NCBI GenBank assembly: GCA_028288765.1
Contig: JAQGHQ010000157.1
Coordinates: 1 to 44,877 of the forward strand
Origin: Gemmataceae bacterium
GTDB taxonomy: Bacteria > Planctomycetota > Planctomycetia > Gemmatales > Gemmataceae
DNA: 44,877 bases
Reading direction: 5' to 3'
The position numbers and the translations under genes are program-made. This document shows, in pieces, positions 1-7,775 of this stretch. The notes under the pieces were generated by a model, which was not told the DNA's origin, made no database searches, and saw nothing but the letters and a program-made list of their open reading frames with translations. Every line of letters starts with the position of its first letter. Position 1 is the first letter of the stretch.

Positions 1-580
1 CGGCGAGCGGCCCGAGCAGCCACCCGACCCCGTACCCCCCGGCCAGCACCCCGCCGGCGAGGGCCGTCAGCACGATCGCCACCGGCCGCCAGACCCGCAA
101 CGCCCCGAGGGCCGCCCCGACCTTCCCGGGCTGGGCCAGCCGGGTCGCCTCCGCCCCGGCCAGGCTCTCGACCGTCGCCCGGCACGCCCCGTTCTCCGCG
201 AACAGCACGACCAGCAGCCCGAGGGCCAGCCACCCGCCAGGCCCGTCCGGGGCGGCGAGCGGGAGCAGGGCGGTGGCGGCCGCCAGCACGGCCAGGGCCG
301 CGACCAGGAACGGCTTGCGGGTGCCGGCCCGGTCGGACCACAGGCCGACCGGGAACTGGACCAGCCCGGCCGCCGCGGACAGCACCCAGACGAGGGCGAT
401 GCCGCGGTCGGAGAACCCCTTCTCCTCCTTCAGGTACAGCGGCAGGTACGGGAGGCAGAACCCGATCCCGGCCATCCCCAGGAAGTACGCCCCGTACAGC
501 CCGACGCGGTTCCGCACGTCCATGGTCGGGGCGACCGGCGGTGCGGGCCCGGTCGGTCGATCGCCAGCTTGCGGGTTCAT
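1..580 (-). CDS. MFS transporter, N-terminal part (runs off the left edge)
   Basis: Reading the minus strand from an ATG at 578-580 gives an open frame to the window edge, beginning MNPQAGDRPTGPAPP and then alternating hydrophobic helices (GLYGAYFLGMAGIGFCLPYL, ALVWVLSAAAGLVQFPVGLW). The short loop WSDRAGTRK matches the MFS loop 2-3 signature (D-R-x-G-x-R/K). About six transmembrane segments are visible in 193 residues, about half of a 12-helix carrier. The early LPLYLKEEKGFSDRGI stretch resembles the MFS_1-like/LacY-nucleoside symporter branch, but the substrate cannot be inferred. A GGAG lies about 11 nt upstream of the ATG. The C-terminal half lies outside the window. Confidence 0.85.
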   Translation of the reverse strand, partial: MNPQAGDRPTGPAPPVAPTMDVRNRVGLYGAYFLGMAGIGFCLPYLPLYLKEEKGFSDRGIALVWVLSAAAGLVQFPVGLWSDRAGTRKPFLVAALAVLAAATALLPLAAPDGPGGWLALGLLVVLFAENGACRATVESLAGAEATRLAQPGKVGAALGALRVWRPVAIVLTALAGGVLAGGYGVGWLLGPLA

Positions 581-719
581 CGTGGGTGTCGCTCCGGTTC
601 GGGTTCACGCTCTCCGGCGGCCGGCGACCGCACCAGGGCGAATACAGCGAGGAGGATCACCGTCCCCGCCGACCGCCGGGCTAGCCCGGCGGCCGCCTCC
701 GCCCGGTGTTCGAGCAGCC

Positions 720-1180
720 CTGCTCCTCGGCCTCCATCTCCCCGGTCAGCCGGCGGCCCTCGGCCCCGGCCGGCACTGAAAGGACCGAGGGACCTGATCG
801 AAGCGGGCCGCCCCGAGGCGGCCGAGAAGGCCCTCCGGGAGGGGGCAGGTCCACCCGAGCCCCGCCGTCGACGAGTGACTCGCCGAGATCGCGATCCGGC
901 TAGCCGGTTCGCCGAGGCGATCACGCACTTCAACGACTCCGAGGCGCGGAACGGCCCGGCCGCGTGCATCACCGCCCGGGTCGGCGCCGTGTGGGAGGCC
1001 GCCGGCCAACCCGCGAAGGCCCGCGAGAGCTGGCTCCGTGCGGTCCAGTCGGAAGTAGGTCTGGCCCTGAGGGGTACGCACCACAAGCTGGTTCAGTCGT
1101 TCGCGGTGGCAGGCGACAAGGCGGCCGCGGAACGGCACCGTGCCCGCGGCCACGACTTCGCACGGGAACCCAACGGGGGT
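720..1180 (+). pseudogene. Decayed TPR (tetratricopeptide) gene relic
   Basis: Several short segments in different plus-strand frames read like successive TPR helices. They are DLIEAGRPEAAEKALREG (about 795-846), LAEIAIRLA after an in-frame TGA (about 873-903), then a frame change to FAEAITHF (about 909-935), GAVWEAAGQPAKARESW (about 985-1035) and HHKLVQSFAVAGDKAAAERH (about 1081-1137). Order and spacing fit a 34-residue TPR array, but at least one stop and one frameshift interrupt it and no start is seen. I infer a pseudogene. It could alternatively be a region of sequencing errors. It lies just before a DUF1559 gene and about 3.8 kb upstream of an intact TPR gene. Confidence 0.6.
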
Positions 1181-1211
1181 ACCGTTCCGACTCGGTCACC
1201 CAGCCCGATTC

Positions 1212-1234
1212 AAGCGGGTAACTTCCACCCGCTT
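1212..1234 (+). terminator. Hairpin after the TPR relic
   Basis: AAGCGGGT and ACCCGCTT form a perfect 8-bp stem with a 7-nt loop, followed by a moderately T-rich stretch (catcctgtttcctta). It would end transcription arriving from the relic before the DUF1559 promoter region. There is no clean U-tract, so this is only a possible terminator. Confidence 0.4.
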
Positions 1235-1249
1235 CATCCTGTTTCCTTA

Positions 1250-1277
1250 TTGAAATTGGCGGGCGAGCGGGTATTCT
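1250..1277 (+). promoter_or_regulatory. Candidate sigma70-type promoter for the DUF1559 gene
   Basis: TTGAAA (1250-1255), a 16-bp spacer and TATTCT (1272-1277) resemble -35 and -10 boxes about 80 bp upstream of the ATG at 1359. The surrounding sequence changes from GC-rich to T-rich, as expected for a promoter/leader. This is based on consensus matching only. Confidence 0.4.
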
Positions 1278-1358
1278 GTCTCTACTCTCCTTTCCTCCCC
1301 AATTATTCTTATCGTTCGGGTAACATCCCCTCTCCCCTCTCTTTTTCGGGGGTGCGTC

Positions 1359-2360
1359 ATGCAGTTGATACGTGCCGAACGCCGGCGCCGCGGGGCCACC
1401 GGGTTCACGCTGATCGAGCTACTCGTCGTGATCGCGATCATCGCGATTCTGATCGGGCTGTTACTGCCCGCCGTCCAGAAGGTCCGGGAGGCCGCCGCCC
1501 GGGCCAAGTGCCAGAACAACCTCAAGCAGATCGGGCTCGGCCTCTTCAACTACGAAAGTGCGAACGGCACTTTCCCGGCGGGTCAAGAGGGGAACGTCAC
1601 GATCGGAAACTGGCGGGTGACGATCATGCCGTACATGGAACTCGGCAACGTCTACGACCAGCTGATCAACACCACTGCTACGGTCAACGGAAAGAGCGTG
1701 CCGAGGAAGGACGTGTACGACAGCCCCGTTTTGCAGAACTTGATCCTGCCGATCTACAAGTGCCCCTCGAACGCGCTGCCAGACCTCCAGCCGGCATCCT
1801 GGGTGACGTGGTGGACGAACAACAACCACATGGTACCGAGCTACCAGGGGATCATGGGGGCGACCCCCGACCCGGCCGGCAACACGTCCGCCATCTACCC
1901 CTCGAACTACGGCGGGTGGTGGTCGAACAACGGCATGCTGATCGCGAACGCCAGTACCAGGATCGCCGACTGCACGGACGGCCTGTCGAACACGGTCTTC
2001 GTGGGCGAACAGTCCGGGAAGGTGGCGAACTGTTCTTACGCCAACGGCGACGCCCGCAATGGCTACTTCACCCCGTGGGGCGGGCCTACTTTCAGCAACC
2101 CGATCGGCGTGCAGTCGCCGGGGGCGGACACCTGGGGCATGGGCCTGACCTGTGTGGCGTACCAGATCAACTCGAAGACCTGCCCGGCCGGGGCCGGGTT
2201 CAGCTGGGGCGGGAACACGGTCCTGAACTCGTTCCACACGGGCGGCATCAACATCCTGGGGGGGGACGGGTCGGTCCGGTTCGTTTCCGACAGCTTCGAC
2301 TTCCCGACGTTCCAGCGGCTCTGCACCAAGTCGGACGGACTGGTGGCCAGTTTCAATTAA
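1359..2360 (+). CDS. DUF1559 domain protein (pseudopilin-like N-terminus)
   Basis: This 333-residue protein has a type IV pilin/pseudopilin leader: basic [11 protein letters not shown], then [18 protein letters not shown], cut by a prepilin peptidase before F. The next stretch, [20 protein letters not shown] followed by [20 protein letters not shown], is the hallmark of the planctomycete DUF1559 (SBP_bac_10) family. The C-terminus carries the H-x9-DG motif ([18 protein letters not shown]). The family is hugely expanded in planctomycetes. Its role is unproven but presumed extracytoplasmic, possibly fibre- or secretion-related. A small lipoprotein gene follows after 74 bp, a common pairing, so the two probably form an operon. 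No strong ribosome-binding site precedes the ATG. Confidence 0.93.
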   Translation: MQLIRAERRRRGATGFTLIELLVVIAIIAILIGLLLPAVQKVREAAARAKCQNNLKQIGLGLFNYESANGTFPAGQEGNVTIGNWRVTIMPYMELGNVYDQLINTTATVNGKSVPRKDVYDSPVLQNLILPIYKCPSNALPDLQPASWVTWWTNNNHMVPSYQGIMGATPDPAGNTSAIYPSNYGGWWSNNGMLIANASTRIADCTDGLSNTVFVGEQSGKVANCSYANGDARNGYFTPWGGPTFSNPIGVQSPGADTWGMGLTCVAYQINSKTCPAGAGFSWGGNTVLNSFHTGGINILGGDGSVRFVSDSFDFPTFQRLCTKSDGLVASFN

Positions 2361-2434
2361 TCCGGCGCCACTCCCCGGACCGGGTCACCCGCCCGGGGAG
2401 GTAATCCCTTCCTTCCAACCAGGAACGAACCAGC

Positions 2435-2851
2435 ATGACGAGACGATTCGCCGCCCGGGGCCTCGGGGGCGGGCTGTTGACGGTCGCGGTCGTGTTCGCG
2501 GCGGCCGGATGTGGTAGCGGCGCCAAGCCGACCGGGACGGTAACCGGGGCGGTCAAGTACAACGGCAGCCCGGTGGCGGGGGGGTCAGTGAATTTCATCT
2601 CCACCACCGGGTCGGCCGCCCTGGCGCTGATCGACGAGGCCGGCGGCTACAAGATCGACAGCCCGCTGGAGGCGGGCGAGTACAAGGTGTACCTCCTCCC
2701 GCCGATCCCCGGGCAGCTGCCGCCCGGGACCAAGCCCGTGCCGGTGGCCAAGTTTAACGTCCCTCAGAAGTTCCGCGACCCCTCCTCCAGCGGGGTAACC
2801 ACCACGGTCAAGGCGGGGCCGAACGAGATCCCGATCGACCTGAAGGACTGA
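2435..2851 (+). CDS. Small lipoprotein with carboxypeptidase-regulatory-like fold
   Basis: The 138-residue product begins with a basic tip and hydrophobic segment ending in a lipobox, FAAAGC, with the acylated Cys at residue 26. The mature part starts GTVTGAVKYNGSPVAGGSVNF, the first strands of a transthyretin/carboxypeptidase-regulatory-like beta-sandwich. A glycine/proline-rich loop (PPIPGQLPPGTKPVPV) follows, and the end FNVPQKFRDPSSSGVTTTV plus EIPIDLKD is typical of planctomycete lipoproteins of this class. An AGGAA motif lies upstream of the ATG. The gene follows the DUF1559 gene, a recurring association, so it is probably an envelope partner. The specific function is unknown. Confidence 0.88.
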   Translation: MTRRFAARGLGGGLLTVAVVFAAAGCGSGAKPTGTVTGAVKYNGSPVAGGSVNFISTTGSAALALIDEAGGYKIDSPLEAGEYKVYLLPPIPGQLPPGTKPVPVAKFNVPQKFRDPSSSGVTTTVKAGPNEIPIDLKD

Positions 2852-2860
2852 ACCGCCGGC

Positions 2861-2884
2861 CTGGAGGGCCATCAGGCCCTCCGG
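2861..2884 (+). terminator. Hairpin after the lipoprotein gene
   Basis: CTGGAGGGCC pairs with GGCCCTCCGG (10 bp, one G-T pair) around an ATCA loop, 9 nt after the stop codon. There is no T-tract. It probably acts as a transcript end or 3' stabiliser for the DUF1559-lipoprotein unit. Confidence 0.55.
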
Positions 2885-3001
2885 GCGGGTTCCTCAACCC
2901 TGCTCGGCTGCCGCCTGCACCCATCGCCGCTTCCCGGCCCATGGCGTCCGCCTCATACAGTCCGCCTTCTCCGTCGGGGTAAGCCGCGGGTCTGGGGGAG
3001 C

Positions 3002-3015
3002 GGGTAATATTACCC
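3002..3015. promoter_or_regulatory. 14-bp perfect palindrome upstream of the CRTAC1 gene
   Basis: GGGTAATATTACCC is a perfect palindrome with an AT core in GC-rich surroundings, 36 bp before the ATG at 3051. Its position and symmetry suit a dimeric-regulator operator. No regulator can be named. Confidence 0.35.
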
Positions 3016-3050
3016 AACCACGGGCTTTCCTCCCCGTAGCACACCCACCA

Positions 3051-4766
3051 ATGAAACTCGTTCCCGCCCTGACCTGGCTGATCGCCCTCGGCAGCACCTC
3101 GGCCGCCGGGTGTTCGTCCGCCCCGCCGCCCGCACCCGCCGCTACCAGTCCGGCCTGGTTCGAGGACGTGACCGATCGCGTCGGGATCAATTTCGTGGTC
3201 GACCCGGGGCCGGTCGGCTCGTACCGGATGCCGCAGATCGTCGGGACCGGGTGCGCGGTATTCGACTGCGACGGGGACAGCCGGCTCGACCTGTACCTGA
3301 TGCACAACGTCGCCCCCGATTCGGCCAGCCGGAACCGGCTGTACCGGCAGCGGCCCGACGGGACGTTCGAGGACGCGTCGGCCGGCTCGGGGCTGGACTT
3401 CGCCGGACCGTGCATGGGGGCCGCGGTCGGGGACGTCGATAACGACGGCCGGCCGGACCTGCTCGTCACCCTGGTCGGGGGGGTGCGGCTGTTCCTCAAC
3501 CTGGGCGGGGGGAAGTTCGCCGACGCGTCCGCCGAGGCCGGGATCCGCAACCCGGGGTGGGCCACGTCGGCCGCGTTCCTCGACTACAACCGGGACGGCC
3601 GGCTCGACCTGTTCGTCGTCAATTACGTGGACTACGACCCGTCCGTGCCCTGCCTCGGGGCCGGTGGGGAGAAGGACTTCTGCTCCCCGAAGTCGTTTCC
3701 CGGGACGGTGAGCCGGCTGTTCCGCAACCGCGGCCCGGTGCCGGCGGCGGGCGGCCGCCCGGCCGCCCGGGTGGGCTTCGAGGACGTATCCGTCCTGTCC
3801 GGGGTCGGCACCCTGCCCGGTCCCGGGCTGGGGGTGTACTGTGCCGACCTGACCGGGGACGGGTGGCCGGACGTCTTCGTCGCCAACGACGGGGCCCCGA
3901 ACCGCCTGTGGGTGAACCAAAGGGACGGGACGTTCAAGGACGAGGCGGCCTCTCGGGGGGTAGCGTACACCATCATGGGACAGGCGTTCGCCGGTATGGG
4001 CGTCGCGGCCGGGGACCTGGACAACGACGGGCTGGTCGACATGTACGTCACCCACCTGTCGAACGAGACGAATACCCTCTGGAAGCAGGGGCCGCGGGGG
4101 ATGTTCAGTGACCGGACGGCGGAATCCGGGCTGCCCGCCACCGACTGGCGGGGGACCGGGTTCGGGACCGCGGTGGCCGATTTCGACCACGACGGCTGGT
4201 CGGACCTGGCACTGGTGAACGGCCGGGTCGTGAAAGCGAATCCCGAGCCGGCCCCGGGGCTGCCGGGGTTCTGGGCGCCTTACGCCCAGCGGAACCAGCT
4301 GTTGGCCAACACCGGGGGCGGGCGGTTCAAGGACGTGTCGGCGGCGAACCCGGCCTTCAGCGGGCGGTCGAACGTCGGCCGCGGGCTGGCGTGCGGGGAC
4401 CTGGACGGGGACGGGGCGGTCGACCTCGTGGTGACCGCGACCGCCGGCCCGGCCCGGGTGTACCGAAACGTGTGCCCGGACCGCGGTCACTGGCTCCAGG
4501 TCCGGGTGGTCGATCCCCGGTGGAATCGGGACGCGTACGGGGCCGAGGTGACCGTTACGGCCGCGGGGCAGCGGCGGCTGCGGGTGGTGACCGCGGCCGG
4601 GAGTTACCTGTGTAGCAGCTCCCCGGTGGTCCACTTCGGGCTCGGACCGGCCGCCGCGGTCGACGCGGTCGAGGTGACGTGGCCGGACGGGCTGGCGGAG
4701 CAGTTCCCGGGCTGTCCGGCGGACCGCGCCCTCACGCTCCGCCGGGGCGAGGGGGCGCGCCGATAG
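3051..4766 (+). CDS. CRTAC1-family lipoprotein (FG-GAP repeats, ASPIC/UnbV domain)
   Basis: This 571-residue protein has a lipoprotein signal ending TSAAGC (Cys21) and a Pro/Ala linker. At least seven calcium-binding FG-GAP-like repeats follow, each with a D-x-D/N-x-D-G-x-x-D core: FDCDGDSRLDLYL, VDNDGRPDLLV, YNRDGRLDLFV, LTGDGWPDVFV, LDNDGLVDMYV, FDHDGWSDLAL and LDGDGAVDLVV. Together they predict a beta-propeller. The C-terminal GHWLQVRVVDPRWNRDAYG to PVVHFGLG and VEVTWPDG is the ASPIC/UnbV module. The family (human CRTAC1 relatives) is extracellular or surface-bound, and its substrate is unknown. The start was chosen for the signal peptide; no clear Shine-Dalgarno sequence is seen. A TPR gene follows beyond a large hairpin, a pairing often seen in planctomycetes. 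Confidence 0.93.
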   Translation: MKLVPALTWLIALGSTSAAGCSSAPPPAPAATSPAWFEDVTDRVGINFVVDPGPVGSYRMPQIVGTGCAVFDCDGDSRLDLYLMHNVAPDSASRNRLYRQRPDGTFEDASAGSGLDFAGPCMGAAVGDVDNDGRPDLLVTLVGGVRLFLNLGGGKFADASAEAGIRNPGWATSAAFLDYNRDGRLDLFVVNYVDYDPSVPCLGAGGEKDFCSPKSFPGTVSRLFRNRGPVPAAGGRPAARVGFEDVSVLSGVGTLPGPGLGVYCADLTGDGWPDVFVANDGAPNRLWVNQRDGTFKDEAASRGVAYTIMGQAFAGMGVAAGDLDNDGLVDMYVTHLSNETNTLWKQGPRGMFSDRTAESGLPATDWRGTGFGTAVADFDHDGWSDLALVNGRVVKANPEPAPGLPGFWAPYAQRNQLLANTGGGRFKDVSAANPAFSGRSNVGRGLACGDLDGDGAVDLVVTATAGPARVYRNVCPDRGHWLQVRVVDPRWNRDAYGAEVTVTAAGQRRLRVVTAAGSYLCSSSPVVHFGLGPAAAVDAVEVTWPDGLAEQFPGCPADRALTLRRGEGARR

Positions 4767-4767
4767 T

Positions 4768-4866
4768 TGACAGCCGACAGCTGACAGCCGACAGCTATCA
4801 GCCAAACCAGATCCAGCCACCTAATTGTCTGGCTGATAGCTGTCAGCTGTCGGCTGTCAGCTGTCA
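4768..4866. repeat. Large inverted repeat built from heptad units
   Basis: The left arm (4768-4804) and right arm (4830-4866) are 37 nt each, match at 34 positions in inverted orientation, and enclose a 25-nt loop. Each arm is made of 7-bp units of the type (T/C)GACAGC plus one TATCAGC. The element starts one base after the CRTAC1 stop codon and ends 31 nt before the TPR start codon. It could act as a terminator, attenuator or extragenic palindromic element; there is no T-tract. Confidence 0.85.
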
Positions 4867-4897
4867 GCGGTCTCACGTCCGCCCGTCGGAGCAGACC

Positions 4898-6310
4898 ATG
4901 AGTACCGGCCCTACCGAAAGTCAGCCGGCTTCTCCCACCGCCCGGCCGCGCCGCCGACGGCTCCTCCTGCTCGCCCTCGCCGCCGTCGCGGTCGGGGTCG
5001 CCGGCGGGTGGTGGCTCCGGACGGGCGGACCGGCCCCGCCGGCCGTCCCGGAGGGGGTCGGGGCGGACGTCGGGGCGGCGATCTCCGCCGCCCGCGGGGA
5101 GGTGGTCGCCGACCGCACGAGCGCCGCCGCGTGGGGCCGCCTCGGGCTGGTCTTCACCGCCCACGGGTTTGACGACCGGGCGGCCGACTGCTACCGGGAG
5201 GCCCACCGGCTCGACCCGACCGATGACCGCTGGGCCTACATGCTCGGCCTGTACAACCTCCACGACGGCCGCGACCCGGCCGCCGCCGTCGGACAGCTCG
5301 AAGCCGCCCTCGCGTGCCGGCACCGGACCACGGCGCGGGAGGGCGCGATCCGCCTCCGGCTGGCCGAACTCTACCTGGCCGAGCGGCGGCTGGGGGACGC
5401 CGAGCGGCTGTTCCGCGAGCACCTCGAGCGGGACCCTCTCGACCCCCGCTGTCGGCTCGGGCTCGGGGTCACCCTCCTGCACGCCGGCCGCCCGGCCGAG
5501 GCCGTCGAGTCCCTCAAGGGGGCGACGGCCAGCCCGCTCACCGCCCGGCAGGCGACGACCACCCTGGCGGCCGCGGCCCGCCTCATCGGCGACCAGGACG
5601 GCGCCGCCCGGTACGAGCAGCAAGCGGCCCGCCTGCCCGAAGACCTGGCGCCGCCGGACCCGTTCGCCGCCGACGCGGCTGCGGCGCGGGTGGACCGCCA
5701 GGACGGGTACGAGCAGGTGGCCGCCCTGGAGCAGGCCGGGCGCCTTCGGGAGACGGTCCCACTGTTAACCAGGATGGCCGAGGACCCGGCGGACGTACGG
5801 GCCGCCGTCACGCTCGGTCAGACCCTGTCGCTGCTGGGAGAGTTGGACGCCGCCGAGCGGTACCTGCGAGCTGCGTGCGCCAGGGACCCGGCGCACGTCC
5901 GGGCGGCCCTCCTACTCGGAACGGTACTGTTCGACCTGGCCCGAAAGGAAACCGCGGACGGTGACCGGAGAACCCGGCTGTACCGCGAGTCCGCCGACAC
6001 GTGCCGGCGGGCGGTGGAGTTGAAGCCGGATCTGGCGATGGCCCACTTTTGTCGGGGCAAGGCGACACAAGGGCTCGGCGACCTCCCGGCCGCGATCCCG
6101 CACTTCCGCCGGGCGGTGGAGTGTCGGCCGGAGGTCCCGCAGTTCCACCTCGGGCTGCTTCAGGCCCTGGCGGACAGCGGGCTAACGGAGGAGGCCGCGG
6201 CCCGCCTGCCTGCCGCCGAGCGGGTCATCCCGGCGGATCACCCGGAACTAATCCTCGTCCGCAAGCGGCTCGGCGGCGGAGGCAAACCCGACTCGCAGTC
6301 GAAATCCTGA
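4898..6310 (+). CDS. Membrane-anchored TPR protein
   Basis: The 470-residue product starts with a Pro/Ser-rich cytoplasmic tip, an RPRRRR stretch and one transmembrane helix (LLLLALAAVAVGVAGGWWL, about residues 23-41). The rest consists of helical tetratricopeptide repeats such as AAAWGRLGLVFTAHGFDDRA, LRLAELYLAERRLGDAERLF and TLGQTLSLLGELDAAERYL. The C-terminal repeats include MAHFCRGKATQGLGDLPAAI. TPR arrays mediate protein-protein contacts, so this is probably an envelope scaffold facing the periplasm. ATG 4898 is preferred because GGAG at 4888-4891 precedes it and the TM segment then lies at the N-terminus. It probably works with the upstream CRTAC1 lipoprotein. Confidence 0.88.
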   Translation: MSTGPTESQPASPTARPRRRRLLLLALAAVAVGVAGGWWLRTGGPAPPAVPEGVGADVGAAISAARGEVVADRTSAAAWGRLGLVFTAHGFDDRAADCYREAHRLDPTDDRWAYMLGLYNLHDGRDPAAAVGQLEAALACRHRTTAREGAIRLRLAELYLAERRLGDAERLFREHLERDPLDPRCRLGLGVTLLHAGRPAEAVESLKGATASPLTARQATTTLAAAARLIGDQDGAARYEQQAARLPEDLAPPDPFAADAAAARVDRQDGYEQVAALEQAGRLRETVPLLTRMAEDPADVRAAVTLGQTLSLLGELDAAERYLRAACARDPAHVRAALLLGTVLFDLARKETADGDRRTRLYRESADTCRRAVELKPDLAMAHFCRGKATQGLGDLPAAIPHFRRAVECRPEVPQFHLGLLQALADSGLTEEAAARLPAAERVIPADHPELILVRKRLGGGGKPDSQSKS

Positions 6311-6574
6311 AGCCTGTAGGCCGGGTTCCGCCACTCCCCGCAGTCGGACTTACGTTCGAGAAATCGCGATGCCGATCTAGCAAAAACCGGGGCCTGTTCG
6401 GTCGGTATCCCGAGACCGGGAAGGTCGGCAACGACCTCCTGGTCGTGGGCCGCCGGTCTCGGTCCGCCGGTATCCCCGCCCGGACCCGCCTTCCGGTGCC
6501 CGCCCGATCTTCGCCGCGTTCACCACGTCGGGAGCGGAACCGAGTCGGGCGATCTGCTCGGGCGCCGCCCGGGG
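6311..6574. other. Intergenic region, convergent ends
   Basis: No gene is evident between the TPR stop and the convergent hypothetical gene. On the minus strand the stretch near 6315-6360 reads GGAACCCGGCCTACAGGC, which recalls the 3' end of bacterial RNase P RNA. The rest of that RNA is not recognisable here (see findings). Confidence 0.5.
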
Positions 6575-7069
6575 TCACCTCCAGAACTGCCACCAGGCTT
6601 TGTCCGTGCGTCCCGGAAGGCGGCTGGACGGCCGGACGTCGCCGTCCGTCGCGATCATCGTCGGCGCGGCGCATTCCAGGTCTTCCGGCCGGGCCCCGGT
6701 GTCCAGGGCTTTTCGGATCGCCTGGTATTCGGGGCTCCGCTCGATGAGCGCCAGGAACACTTCGTCTCCCATCTCGCTAATCTCGCCGGCCACCGTCAGA
6801 CCTTCACGGTAGACCGGCTCGTCCATGAGCTTTTTCAGTCCGACCGTCTGCCCGCGGGGGGTCTGCCGGACGTACTCGTCCGCGAACCGGATGCCCATCC
6901 CGTCGAGAACGGCCCGCGCCACGGCGAGGGGTAAGAACTCCACGATGTCCGCGGCCAGTGGGACCGGTATGCCGTCGCTCACCAACCGGTCGCGGATGAA
7001 GTACACGTCGGCGGTCGGGTGGGCCGCGAAGACGGGTACGGCCCGGCGGATCGCTTCGGTCACCGTCAT
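6575..7069 (-). CDS. Conserved-looking hypothetical protein
   Basis: This 164-residue soluble protein starts MTVTEAIRRAVPVFAAHPTA, with a good Shine-Dalgarno sequence (GAGGGAGGGATC) directly upstream, which decides this start over a longer frame. It is mostly helical with mixed charge: a long central part (VPLAADIVEFLPLAVARAVL), a QTPRGQTVGLKKLMDEP segment and the C-terminal end KAWWQFWR. No catalytic motif, signal peptide or TM helix is seen and I do not recognise the family. The evenly distributed charge and clean start argue for a real gene. A 72-residue gene lies 80 bp upstream on the same strand. Confidence 0.75.
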   Translation of the reverse strand: MTVTEAIRRAVPVFAAHPTADVYFIRDRLVSDGIPVPLAADIVEFLPLAVARAVLDGMGIRFADEYVRQTPRGQTVGLKKLMDEPVYREGLTVAGEISEMGDEVFLALIERSPEYQAIRKALDTGARPEDLECAAPTMIATDGDVRPSSRLPGRTDKAWWQFWR

Positions 7070-7149
7070 TGCGATCCCTCCCTCCCGTTGTTCCAAGGTC
7101 CCGCGACGGACGGCGCTCCGCCCGCCGGAGAGAGAGCCCACCGCGGCGC

Positions 7150-7368
7150 TTATACTCCCGGGCGCATCGTTGGTCGAAGGTCCACACGATAGCCGTTGTA
7201 CGCGGCGTGGACGGCGAGGGCGGGGACGTGATCCTGGTCGAAGGAAACGCGGATCATCCCGGCCCCGTCCTTGTCCCGGTCGATCCCCACGGCGTACCAC
7301 CCGTTCCACCGCCCGGCGATCGCCCGGGAAAGTGCGTTCGCAGCGTCCGCCAAGGTCTGGTCGTGCAT
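7150..7368 (-). CDS. Small hypothetical protein (72 aa)
   Basis: The frame from ATG 7366-7368 encodes MHDQTLADAANALSRAIAGR, then WNGWYAVGIDRDKDGAGMI and RVSFDQDHVPALAVHAAYNG, ending YRVDLRPTMRPGV. The alternation of an N-terminal helix with strands, and the pattern VGI-x-DKDG...I-V...VP...YNGY-V, resembles the small N-terminal modules of some trypsin-like/Nal1-type proteins. This is a weak resemblance only. Only a weak GAGAA-type Shine-Dalgarno sequence is present. Composition and structure-like pattern favour a real gene, possibly co-transcribed with the 164-residue gene downstream. Confidence 0.55.
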   Translation of the reverse strand: MHDQTLADAANALSRAIAGRWNGWYAVGIDRDKDGAGMIRVSFDQDHVPALAVHAAYNGYRVDLRPTMRPGV

Positions 7369-7775
7369 TGGTAGATTCTCGTGAGGGTCGCCAAGAATCG
7401 TGTAAAATGCCCACCGCTTTCACACGAGGCCGCACCGCACCCCGGCCGGGGTAATCGTTATTCTAGCTGGGAGAGGATGTTCCGGCCGTCCACCAAATTC
7501 GGACCGCCGGCCGGCCTCCGGCGGGGCCTGGCCCGGCTGAAATGGGAGCCCGTCCCCTGACGGGCGAATAATCCTGCCGGAGGCCGCGGGCCGATTGACG
7601 CCAGGGCCGAAACCCTTGCGGGAAAGCCGACCCTCCGGGGTGTAGACGATTCCCGCCGGTGGCTGGTGGCGGGCCGCACGAAAGAGGCCCGCCACGTTCT
7701 TGCGCCGCGGAACGGCCGGGTCGCATTTCGCGACCACCCGGGTCGGCGAACTGATGCGCTCCCATTTGACCACGT
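7369..7775. other. Gene-free region with hairpins
   Basis: No coding region is supported here. The region holds a 7-bp hairpin GCCCGTC/GACGGGC at 7548-7565 and the 10-bp hairpin at 7666-7695. The remainder shows nothing recognisable. Confidence 0.5.
7666..7695 (-). terminator. Hairpin downstream of the oxygenase gene
   Basis: GTGGCGGGCC and GGCCCGCCAC form a perfect 10-bp stem with a 10-nt loop about 80 nt past the stop codon of the minus-strand oxygenase. There is no T-tract, so termination is inferred from the stem and position. Confidence 0.5.

Noticed and set aside
569-2404. Long plus-strand frame of 611 codons over the DUF1559 gene
   Set aside because: From about 1360 on it is out of frame with the clearly recognisable DUF1559 gene and is Arg/Pro/Gly-rich; only its first part overlaps a genuine TPR relic.
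2808-4820. 670-codon minus-strand frame opposite the CRTAC1 gene
   Set aside because: It is Arg/Pro/Val-rich antisense of a gene with seven conserved FG-GAP motifs; such long shadow frames are common in GC-rich DNA.
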